Source of the DNA: Astragalus membranaceus
Lineage: Eukaryota; Streptophyta; Magnoliopsida; Fabales; Fabaceae
NCBI GenBank assembly: GCA_039519185.1
Contig: CM076849.1
Location: 114,891,806-114,955,805, forward strand
Reading direction: 5' to 3'
Length of the DNA: 64,000 nt
Made by a program: the position numbers and the translations under genes. Every line of letters begins with the position of its first letter. Within the stretch, counting starts at the first letter, position 1. Below are positions 55,386 to 64,000 of the stretch, in pieces. Below the pieces are notes generated by a model. The model was given only the letters and a program-made list of their open reading frames with translations. It was not told where the DNA came from and made no database searches.

Positions 55386-55472
55386 GGCAGTGATATTAAT
55401 TAAGTTTTTCGAAACCGGTTATACTGAAACTTTATTTTCTTTATTTTTTCTTTTTCTTCTCTTGTCCCTCGA

Positions 55473-58400
55473 ATGCGAAGAACCAGAAGTTTCGGTGAAA
55501 CTGTTCCACAAATTCCCGAAATCGAAAGGTTCTTACATAGAAGGAGGAGAGAAATTCCCGATAACCAAATGGCGGCTAATGAAAATCGTGCTCTCAAAGA
55601 GTACGCAACACCTTCAGCAGAGCCATCGGCTGCCATTGTACATCCAAATGTAGAAGCAAATAATTTTGAACTCAAAACATCTCTACTTTCGATGGTACAA
55701 CAAAACCAATTTTCTGGTTCTCCCACGGAGGACCCAAATCTTCATATTTCAATTTTTCTTGAATACTGTGGAACTCTCAAATTAAACGGGGTACCTCCGG
55801 ATGCCATAAGACTAAAACTCTTCCCTTTTTCATTAAGGGATAGAGCTAGAGCATGGCTACATTCTTTGCCTTCGGAATCCATTACCAACTGGAACCAGCT
55901 GAAACAAGCTTTTCTTACTAAATTCTTTCCCCCGAGTAAGACAGCTCAAATGAGAAATCAAATTACTCGATTTTCTCAAAACGACGGGGAATCTCTTTAG
56001 GATGCTTGGGAACGTTTCAAAGAAATGTTAAGGCTATGCCCCCATCATGGACTAGAGAAATGGCTTGTTGTTCACACTTTTTATAATGGATTACAATATG
56101 CAACAAGAATGACTGTTGATGCAGCTGCAGGTGGAGCTTTAATGAACAAAAATTTTACCGAAGCCTACGCACTCGTTGAAGATATGGCTCAAAACTATTG
56201 TCAGTGGACAAGTGAGCGAGCCATAACGAATAAACCAGCCTCATCAAAAGAACCAGGTAAGTATGAAATATCTGTTGTTGATCATCTTGCCTCAAAAGTG
56301 GACGCACTTTTTCAAAAATTTGAAAAATTAAATATAAGTGCCGTCTCACAAACTACTTCTCCTATTACTCCACCATGTGAATTATGTGGGGTTGTTGGCC
56401 ATATTGGAGCTGAATGCCAGCTTGAGGCATCTAGTGCTGGAAACGAGCATATTAACTATGCTCAAAAGGAAGATCCGTTTTCAAATACTTATAATCCTGG
56501 GTGGAGGAATCATCCAAATTTTTCTTATAAAAATCCTCCACCCAATCCAGCACCTAGACCACCTCCTGTCTTTCAAAATCAAAGGGTTTTTAACAACCCA
56601 CAAAACAACCCGCAAAAGTCGAACTTGGAATTTTTAATGGAAAAATTTGTGTCATCTCAAACAAAACAAAATGAAGAATTCAAAAATCAAACTGGTTATT
56701 TGAATGACACACTTATCAAATTAGTATCAAAAGTCGACTCTATTTCCACTCATAATAAAATGCTTGAAAATCAAATAACTCAAGTGGCAACACAGGTAGC
56801 TTCATCCTCTAAAACTTCAGGGGTATTTCCTGGGCAACCAGAGCAAAATCAAAAAGGCCAAATAAATGCCGTCACCCTTAGAAGTGGAAAACAATTAGAA
56901 GAACCAAGAGCAAACCAAAAAAAAATTGTGAGTGAAAAACATAATTTACCAGGTGAGCCAATAGAGAAAGAAAAAGAAAGGAAAGAACCAGAAAAAGAAA
57001 GGGAAGAACCACACATCCCCCCTGCACCATACAAACCACCCATTCCTTTCCCCCAAAGATTTGCAAAAAACAAAATTGACGAGCAATTCAAAAGGTTTGT
57101 CGACCTGCTTAAAAAGCTTTACATCAACGTTCCTTTCACTGATGCATTGTCTCAAATGCCGTCTTATTCTAAATTTTTGAAAGAAATTTTATCCAAGAAA
57201 AGAAAAATAGACGACTATGAGACGATTGCATTAACAGAGGAATGTAGTGCAATCATCCAGAACAAGCTACCACAAAAACTCAAAGATCCAGGTAGTTTTT
57301 CCATACCTTGTGTGATTGGAAGTGAAACTATAAACAGAGCAATGTGCGATCTAGGAGCCAGTGTAAGTTTGATGCCTCTTTCTCTTTGCAATAGACTAGG
57401 GATAGGCGAACTTAAACCCACAAAAATGACAATACAGTTGGCAGATCGTTCCGTTAAATACCCCACTGGAATTTTAGAGGATATCCCTATCAAGGTAGGG
57501 CAAACTTTTATACCGGTGGACTTTGTTGTAATGGAAATTGAAGAAGACTCCCAAATTCCTATTCTTCTAGGGAGGCCTTTTTTAGCTACCGCAGGGGCAA
57601 TAATTGACGTTAAAAACGGTAAGTTGGTTTTTAATGTGGGGGATGAAAAGGTTGAGTTTGAAGTTTCAAACTTCATGAAGAGTCCATCTGTAAAAGACTC
57701 GTGCTGCAGGATTGATATTGTAGACTATTGCGTGCGAGACTGCTCTTTAGCATCATCTTCACAAGATAGTCTGGAAGATTGCCTTTTAGGCAACACAAAT
57801 ACAAATGCGGCAGGGGAAACCCAATTCTACATAAATCTTTTGGATGAAAATCCACCATCACAAGAATTGGGTACTGAAACTTTGGGTGAGGAGAAACCTC
57901 GACCTCTCCCGAAAGAAACACCAAAAATAGAACTGAAGCCCTTACCATCATCTCTCAGGTATGAGTTTCTTGGTCCTGATTCTACTTTTCCAGTAATTGT
58001 AAATGCAAATTTGAAACAAAATGAGACCGAAAAATTGCTTAATGTTCTCAAAAAGTATCCCAAAGCCATTGGGTATACTATTGAGGACATTAAAGGAATA
58101 AATCCGTCAATCTGCATACACAGAATACTACTGGAAGAGGACTATAAACCTTCTATCGAGCATCAAAGAAGATTAAACCCAAACATGAAAGAGGTTGTTA
58201 AAAAGGAAGTTTTAAAACTCCTTGATGCTGGGATAATATATCCTATTTCCGATAGCAAGTGGGTTAGTCCTGTTCAAGTAGTACCTAAGAAAGGAGGCTT
58301 AACAGTTATTAAAAATGAGAAGGATGAAAGCATTTCCACAAGGACAATTACGAGATGGAGGATGTGTATCGATTACAGAAAGCTTAACAAAGCTACCCGG

Positions 58401-60821
58401 AAAGATCACTTCCCTCTCCCGTTCATTGATCAAATGCTAGAAAGGTTAGCACAGCACTCGCATTTCTGCTATTTGGATGGTTATTCGGGATTTTTCCAAA
58501 TTCCCATCCACCCTAGCGACCAAGAAAAAACAACTTTCACATGTCCTTTCGGCACTTATGCCTATAGAAGGATGCCCTTTGGTCTATGTAATGCTCCTGC
58601 TACCTTTCAAAGGTGTATGATGTCCATATTCTCAAACTTTGTTGAAAACATAATGGAAGTGTTTATGGATGATTTTTCTGTCCATGGCTCAAATTTTGAA
58701 AACTGTTTAGCCAATCTGGAAAAAGTCTTAGAGAGATGTGAAAAGGTAAACCTGGTTCTAAACTGGGAAAAGTGTCATTTCATGGTTAATGAAGGAATTG
58801 TCCTAGGGCACTTAATTTCTCACAGAGGTATTGAGGTAGACCGTGCAAAAATTGAAGTGATTGAAAAAATGCTACCTCCCACCACAGTAAAAGAGGTGAG
58901 AAGTTTTTTAGGCCATGCGGGTTTCTACCGTCGGTTCATAAAAGACTTCTCAAAAATTTCAAAACCTATGACAAGTCTGCTCCTTAAGGATGCAGCATTT
59001 ATTTTTAACGATCTTTGTCTTGAAGCTTTTAACAGGTTGAAAGAGGCTTTAGTTACTGCCCCGATCATACAGCCACCAGACTGGAATCTTCCGTTTGAAA
59101 TAATGTGCGATGCAAGCGACTATGCAGTTGGGGCAGTCCTGGGACAAAGAAAAGAAAAAAAATTGCATGCCATATACTATGCAAGCAGGACCTTAGACGA
59201 GGCACAAATGAATTACGCCACAACTGAAAAAGAATTATTGGCGGTAGTTTTTGCCGTTGATATGTTTCGATCATATCTGGTAGGTTCAAAAATCATCATT
59301 TTTACTGATCACTCGGCCATAAAATATTTGTTAAACAAAAAAGATGCCAAGCCGAGATTGATCCGATGGGTTTTACTCCTACAAGAATTTGATCTTGAAA
59401 TAAGGGATAAAAAAGGCGTTGAAAATGTTGTGGCTGATCATTTGTCTCGTCTACAAGGAACAAAAGAAGAAGAGTTGCCGCTTAATGATACATTTTTGGA
59501 TGATCAACTCTTCTCATTGGTCAAATCTGAAGCACCATGGTATGCAGATTTTGTAAACTACCTTGCAGCAGGAGTACTCCCCCCAGATTTAAATTATCAG
59601 CGGAAGAAGAAATTCTTCCATGATCTTAAACAGTATTACTGGGACGAGCCACTGCTTTTTAAAAGGGGAGCTGATGGGGTGTTCAGAAGATGCATTCCGG
59701 AAGAAGAGGTAAGTAACATTCTATACCATTGTCATTCTTCTTCCTATGGCGGCCATGCCAGTTCTTCAAAAACTGCTACGAAAATTCTTCAATCTGGTTT
59801 TTATTGGCCGTCCCTTTTTAAAGACGCGCATCAATTCATTTCTAAATGCGACCAGTGTCAACGCACCGGAAATATTTCAAAAAGAAATGAAAAGCCCTTA
59901 AATAATATCTTAGAGGTTGAAATTTTCGACGTCTGGGGTATCGATTTCATGGGACCGTTTCCTTCTTCTTTTGGAAACCAATATATTCTGGTAGCCGTTG
60001 ACTATGTGTCAAAATGGATCGAAGCCATTGCTTCTCCTACAAACGATGCAAAGGTAGTCATAAAACTTTTCAAAAAAATAATTTTTCCAAGATTCGGGGT
60101 CCCTCGTGTTGTCATAAGCGACGGAGGATCCCATTTCATCTCAAAACATTTTGAAATGTTACTACAAAAGTTTGGAGTAAGGCACAAAGTTGCAACGCCT
60201 TATCACCCTCAAACAAGCGGTCAGGTTGAGGTATCGAACAGAGAAATTAAAAGTATTTTAGAAAAAACTGTTTCGACTTCAAGGAAAGACTGGTCGGTAA
60301 AGCTTGATGATGCTCTCTGGGCTTATCGGACTGCGTACAAGACTCCCATAGGAATGACTCCTTTCAAATTAATTTATGGGAAGTCTTGCCACCTTCCGGT
60401 AGAGCTAGAGCACAAAGCTTACTGGGCAATTAAACGCCTTAACCTGAACATGGAATTAGCCGGAGAAAAAAGAAAACTCCAACTAAACGAATTGGAAGAA
60501 CTGCGAATGGATGCTTATGAGAATGCCAAACTTTACAAAGAAAGAACAAAAAATTGGCATGATAAGCGTATTATTCGTAGAGAATTCAAAGAGGGTGACC
60601 TGGTGTTATTGTTTAATTCCAGGCTAAAAATTTTTCCGGGAAAATTAAAGTCAAGATGGTCCGGTCCTTTTAAAATCCGTAAGGTCTACCCCTTCGGGTC
60701 TGTAGAGATCTGGAGCGAGAAAACCGGATCGTTTAAAGTCAATGGTCAAAGGTTGAAAAATTATTTAACTGGTGACCCAATTGAGAAAGAAACTAGTTTA
60801 GTTCTGCAGGATCCCAATTGA
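55473..60821 (+). pseudogene. gag-pol: E gag-pol polyprotein with a single in-frame stop
   Basis: One frame throughout, interrupted only by TAG at 55998-56000. Before it lies a gag N-terminus of 175 codons starting MRRTRSFGETV. After it, numbering from the Met at 56025: CCHC knuckle CELCGVVGHIGAEC (118-131), Pro/Glu/Lys-rich linker (~150-345), protease with CDLGAS (441-446, DLGA in place of DTGA), RT ~735-930 with FMDD (880-883), RNase H ~1022-1145 with CDAS (D1029), integrase with CDQC zinc-finger cysteines (1275-1278) and DDE residues D1307, D1366, E1402, ending at 1598 with no chromodomain. The stop is in capsid-like sequence just before DAWERFKEM. The base context fits a C-to-T change in a CAG codon. 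Gag beyond 175 residues and pol would need readthrough, so this copy is probably dead. Confidence 0.93.
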
Positions 60822-60860
60822 AATTTTGATCGTCAAGCTAGTGACGTTAAAAGAGCGCTG

Positions 60861-60878
60861 CGTGGGAGGCAACCCACG
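60861..60878 (+). other. Hairpin downstream of E pol
   Basis: CGTGGG-AGGCAA-CCCACG forms a perfect 6-bp stem with a 6-base loop 40 bases after the pol stop. Role unknown. Confidence 0.6.
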
Positions 60879-61058
60879 GCTTAATGTATTTTTGATTTAT
60901 TTAACAGGGAAATAGCTCACGGTTCGAAATTATGTCAATCCTGAGGCTTGTGCAGCTTTTGAAGTTTAAAACAGCGCTAAAAAACACTCTGCAGGACAGC
61001 ATGGGCACCACGGGCGCAGCGCAGGGCGCCTTGCTGGGCGCCATCAGCAACAAAACAG

Positions 61059-61255
61059 GGCGCACGACCCTAAGCAGTGCCACGCACGACCCGTGCGTGT
61101 TTTGAACTAAAAATGACCCTTTTTTGCAGAACTAGGCACACGACCCTGGAGCAGCTTCAGCAACAACAGGGCGCACGACCCTAAGCAGGGCCACGCACGA
61201 CCCGTGCGTGTTTTACACTAAAAACAGCCCATTTTGTCCGAATAAAGCGCACGAC
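61059..61255 (+). repeat. GCACGACCC motifs in E internal region
   Basis: Six copies (one as GCACACGACCC) include two perfect CGCACG-ACC-CGTGCG palindromes, in the same style as the E LTR array but placed internally between pol and the extra ORF. Confidence 0.85.
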
Positions 61256-61693
61256 CCCATGCCTATGTACCCCACGAATTACTCTTCATCTTCATCACTT
61301 TCATCATCTTCTTCACACAAAAACACTATTCACAACCCCATACCCAAAACTTAAAACCTCCATAAACACCCAAAAACTCAACCAAATTCCATCAAATTTC
61401 CACCAAAACAACAACCCACAACCTCCTCTACAAAACCCTACCATCAAAATCACCAAAACTCCACCCAAAAACACACCCCCAAATTCGTGTACCTCCATAA
61501 CCATAAACAAAAACCTCCATAAACCACCCCAAAACACCACCCAAACACCAAATTTCTTCCCCCAAACCAATACCTATCATTACTAAACCATTATTCCTCC
61601 ATCAAAACACCAAAAACACCACCAAAATCACAAAACCCAAAATCACCAAGAACCCCATTTTTCAAAAAAATTCCAAAATTACCCTTTTTTGCT

Positions 61694-62961
61694 ATGGCTT
61701 CAAAGAAGATGAAAAATGTTGAAGTTGGAAGCACTTCAACCGGGAAAACAAAAAGGAAGGATAGCGCGCCAAATGAATACGGGGTGTCAAAAACAGAGAC
61801 CAAAGAAAACAGTTTGCGGCCCTCCACGAAAGGTTAGTCGTTCCTACACGATATCCGCATTTTTGTCCTACTCTACAATCCCTAGGATTAGATGGAAATG
61901 TGAAATATCTGTTAAGCACTGTTCGCTGGCTGAAATTTTTAAATGAGCCTAGGGCTACATATATCGGACTCACTCTTGAATTTTTAAGCTCGTTGCATAT
62001 TACTAGAGATGAGAGGAGCGTGTTAAACCCAAACCATAAACTGTGCTTCCGGCTTTTTAATGAAGATTATCAAATGATGTTCACTGATTTCTGTCAATTG
62101 CTGGGTTTTGAAAATCAAGGGTTTATTGACGATTCCATAAATCCTGCTGTTAGGCCACAAGGTTATGACCCTAATACATTCTGGTCACAAATCACCGGAA
62201 TTAATCACTATGAAGCAAGTAGCGCAAAAGCTAGCTCAGTTCATAGTCCGGTTTTCCGGTATACTCTTAGGGTTATGGCATGCACTATCTTTGGAAGAAG
62301 TGAAACAGGTGGTGTCAGAACAGGTGAACTGTTTTGCTTATGGGCAATGGTACACGGGATGCCGATAAACACCTGCCATTACATCCTGAGTAATCTGGCA
62401 CGTGTTGCAGCACAACCAAAAGGGGATATTGTTGTAGGGGGGATGGTAACCTACATTGCCGAAAAGCTGGGATTGCAAGAAAAGCTGGGAAATCTAGAAA
62501 TTTTGGCAGGGAACCAGTTCATTGATATGGACATTTGCAAAAGCATGTCCTTGGTAAAGCCAACAAAAAAGGGAGCAGCAACGTTCCATCTGCTTATTGC
62601 CAAACAAAAATCAATCATTTTGCCGGACCCAGCCAGAACAGATACAAGGAGCCAGACAAATTGGCTATATCAAGATGAAGCCCAGGAAATGCAACAAGAA
62701 GCACAAGAGCCAGTTCAAGAAGAAATGGCTGAGCAACAACCCCTTCATAACCAAAACTTTGACATGCAAGCCTGGTGCCAAAGGATCGAGAGTGAGCAGA
62801 TAAGGCAAGGTGGAGAGCTGCAAAGGCAAACCGAAGAGTTGCAACTAATCAGGGAAGATCAGCTGTACCACAGCCAGCAACTAGAGCACGTGACAGATAT
62901 GCTCCAAACCATAATGCATCATTTCAACATCAATCAGGGGCCCCCGCCCGGGCAGCTGTGA
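61694..62961 (+). pseudogene. E extra ORF after pol (Athila ORF family), frameshifted
   Basis: It starts MASKKMKNVEVGS at 61694 in a Lys-rich N-terminus, but that frame ends at TAG 61835-61837. The conserved protein continues in the next frame, open from 61777 to 62961, so a one-base indel lies in 61777-61834, probably in the GGGG or AAAAA run near 61781-61793. The body (WLKFLNEP, LEFLSSLH, FCQLLGF, FRYTLRVMACTIFGRSE, GELFCLWAMV, YILSNLARVA) resembles the Athila ORF1 family of unknown function. The C-terminus (~last 100 residues) is Gln/Glu-rich and probably coiled coil. No signal peptide or membrane segment is visible, so I do not call it an envelope protein although it occupies that position. 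Confidence 0.8.
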
Positions 62962-63009
62962 TCCGGTGAGCTATCCTAACCCCCTTTTGTGTTGTTTTAT
63001 TTGAAAAAT

Positions 63010-63046
63010 CATTGAGGACAATGCCTAGTCCAAGCATGGGGGGGGG
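63010..63046 (+). other. Internal GAGGAC hairpin and G-run module in E
   Basis: CATT-GAGGAC-AATG (63010-63023), then CAAGCATGGGGGGGGG (63031-63046). There are 11 bases between the loop and CAAGC, exactly as in the terminal module, so it looks like a second polypurine-tract module 812 bases upstream of the real one. Confidence 0.7.
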
Positions 63047-63818
63047 TATTTTATTGCTTTTATTAGGAATGTCTTTATTGCTTTACCAAGATTTTATTTT
63101 GTACTCTGAGTTGTATCTGCTCCCTCCACCACAAAACTTTGTGAACCCTAAGCATGTTTTAGATAAGCCTTTTCTGGACAAAAATAATTTTTCCATTTTT
63201 CATTAGCAATCATCTAGGTGGACTGGTTGGAAGCAAAAAAAAAAAAAAATTGTATCATGGTTCGATTTCTACCTCTAGGGCTTTTTCACACACACACTAC
63301 TGAGACTGTTTTCAGTTGTTAATACAATTAGAAGGACTGAAAAGAAACTAGTGACCTGGTTCTCTTGGTGACATTCACTGGATGCGCAGTTACTGGAGAA
63401 AAACGTCTGAGTTGGGGTATTCAAAAAAAAAAAAAATAATAATAATAATAATAATTTGCAAAACCAATTCAAAATGCAAAAATTGGTGCATTTTAAATGT
63501 CAAAATGAATGGTTAGCATATACAATCAAAGAAAAAGAAAAAGAAATATTGCTTGAATACCCAACGTATAAAGACCCTCCTTTGAGACCCGGTCTTAGTG
63601 AATGGAGGACCCAAACTTAAGAATGCTGGGGAACCGGTTCTATGATGACATTGATATCCTCTCTAAATGTATTGATACTTTAAATTTGTCTCCCAATTCC
63701 ACAAAAAGCCCGGATAGTAGTTCTCAAACCGAAGTGTTAGAAATTGCCCCACAGTTCGCTTAATGATTCGATGTGAAAATAATTTTCCTTCAGAATCGGC
63801 CTAAGGATTTACACTGTT

Positions 63819-63858
63819 TTTGCTTGAGGACAAGCAAAGGTTCAAGCGTGGGGGAGTT
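63819..63858 (+). other. Terminal GAGGAC hairpin and polypurine tract of E
   Basis: TTTGCTT-GAGGAC-AAGCAAA (63819-63838, perfect 7-bp stem), then CAAGCGTGGGGGAGTT (63843-63858) directly before the 3' LTR. The G-rich tract is the plus-strand primer. Confidence 0.85.
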
Positions 63859-64000
63859 TGATAAGTCTATTTTTACAGTCTTTTTAATAGATATTTTATT
63901 AAGTCTTTTTAGTATTTTAATTATATTTTTGAGCTATTTTACTGCAAATGTTTACTTTTTATTTTCAGGTTTTATTTTGAAGCAAAAGCGAAAATATGAG
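63859..64000 (+). repeat. E 3' LTR, start only
   Basis: The first 142 bases of the LTR, starting TGATAAGTC, match 53848-53989 without visible difference. The remainder is outside the window. Confidence 0.92.

Larger units (their letters stand above)
60822..61693 (+). other. E spacer between pol and extra ORF
   Basis: No coding sequence is seen. It holds a hairpin CGTGGG-AGGCAA-CCCACG (60861-60878), GGGCGCC motifs (61015-61045), six GCACGACCC-type motifs (61059-61255), and then a C/A-rich low-G stretch (61270-61690) resembling a 5' untranslated leader before the extra ORF. A separate promoter or splice acceptor for the extra ORF could lie here, but none is convincing. Confidence 0.7.
62962..63858 (+). 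other. E 3' non-coding region before the 3' LTR
   Basis: 897 bp without a credible gene. It contains a GAGGAC hairpin plus G-run module at 63010-63046, an A tract at 63236-63249, an A tract plus (AAT)n microsatellite at 63423-63455, a long unassigned AT-rich part, and the terminal GAGGAC hairpin plus polypurine tract at 63819-63858. Confidence 0.8.
14567..64000 (+). mobile_element. Element C: Tekay-type retrotransposon hosting five further insertions (right end outside window)
   Basis: C is a Ty3/gypsy chromovirus in the 3' LTR of F. Its own pieces are the 5' LTR (14567-14987, 24739-27031, 35357-35439), internal region (35440-37737, 51276-53445) and 3' LTR start (53446-53847). Inserted in it are A, a hAT MITE, B, D and E. 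The left target site is CGACC (14562-14566); the matching copy should occur beyond the right edge after E and the remainder of the C 3' LTR. Removing the inserts leaves an element of usual size with LTRs of about 2.8 kb. Its pol is inactivated by stops, frameshifts and a 36-bp deletion. Confidence 0.88.
53848..64000 (+). mobile_element. Element E: Athila-type Ty3/gypsy retrotransposon with extra ORF (right LTR cut by window edge)
   Basis: 5' LTR 53848-55361 (TGATAAG to GGCTATCA), Asp-tRNA primer site 55368-55385, gag-pol 55473-60821, extra ORF 61694-62961, polypurine tract 63844-63858, and the first 142 bases of the 3' LTR from 63859. The Asp-type primer site, TGATAA LTR ends, absence of a chromodomain and presence of a post-pol ORF place it in the Athila lineage, unlike the other elements here. 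One stop in gag and one frameshift in the extra ORF make it defective. It sits in the C 3' LTR after GGGCT (53843-53847). Confidence 0.93.

Noticed and set aside
61313..61827. Minus-strand Gly/Val/Trp-rich ORFs antisense to the E leader
   Set aside because: The plus strand is a C/A-rich untranslated stretch; the antisense frames are open by composition and no start context or homology is seen.
61694..62961. Naming the E extra ORF an envelope gene
   Set aside because: Position fits, but no signal peptide, membrane anchor or cleavage site is visible and the sequence resembles the Athila ORF1 family of unknown function.

Overview
The window looks like a stretch of plant nuclear genome, most likely a eudicot, made entirely of nested LTR retrotransposons. 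I see no host gene, tRNA, rRNA or CRISPR array. The plant assignment rests on three things: initiator-Met-tRNA primer binding sites (TGGTATCAGAGC) beside chromodomain-bearing Ty3/gypsy polyproteins of Tekay/Del type, one Athila-type element with an Asp-tRNA primer site, and a hAT MITE with an 8-bp target duplication. One run of exactly 500 N (39117-39616) marks a scaffold gap.

Layout. Fragments of two minus-strand LTRs (H 1-1012, X 1013-1789) lie in or beside the 5' LTR of an old plus-strand Tekay-type element, F (1790-14566). Its gag is split by G (3787-10809, TSD CAGTA), a three-LTR array of a non-autonomous element with ~293-bp internal regions. The 3' LTR of F is interrupted by C (starts 14567 and runs to the right edge), a full-length but dead Tekay-type element. 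C has taken five insertions. A (14988-24733, TSD TATGA) is a complete young element with an open 1456-codon gag-pol. A hAT MITE (25790-26152, TSD GTTTTTGG) and B (27032-35351, TSD TGTAA; young LTRs but ~1.3 kb of pol deleted) also lie in the 5' LTR of C. D (37738-51270, minus strand, TSD GTGGT, open 1475-codon gag-pol) splits the C pol between reverse transcriptase and RNase H. E (from 53848; Athila type with an extra ORF after pol) sits in the 3' LTR of C and runs off the window. The left flank of D is anomalous: a partial LTR, the gap, two foreign plus-strand LTR fragments (J, I), then a second, more diverged D LTR. This is either a misjoin or a real rearrangement.

How the parts work together. 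Each coding element follows one plan: LTR promoter, tRNA primer site, single gag-protease-RT-RNase H-integrase ORF, polypurine tract, LTR. Two features shared across elements stand out. (1) A hairpin with the invariant 6-nt loop GAGGAC and non-conserved but complementary stems sits 10-12 nt before the polypurine tract in A, B, C, D, G and E, across two lineages; E has a second copy after its last ORF. (2) In the Tekay-type elements a good 5' splice site lies in the first third of the LTR, and a 3' splice site lies 2-12 nt before the gag ATG. This predicts a 1.5-2.6 kb leader intron that would remove the rest of the LTR and the primer binding site from a translation-only mRNA. A and D look coding-competent; B, C, E, F and G do not.
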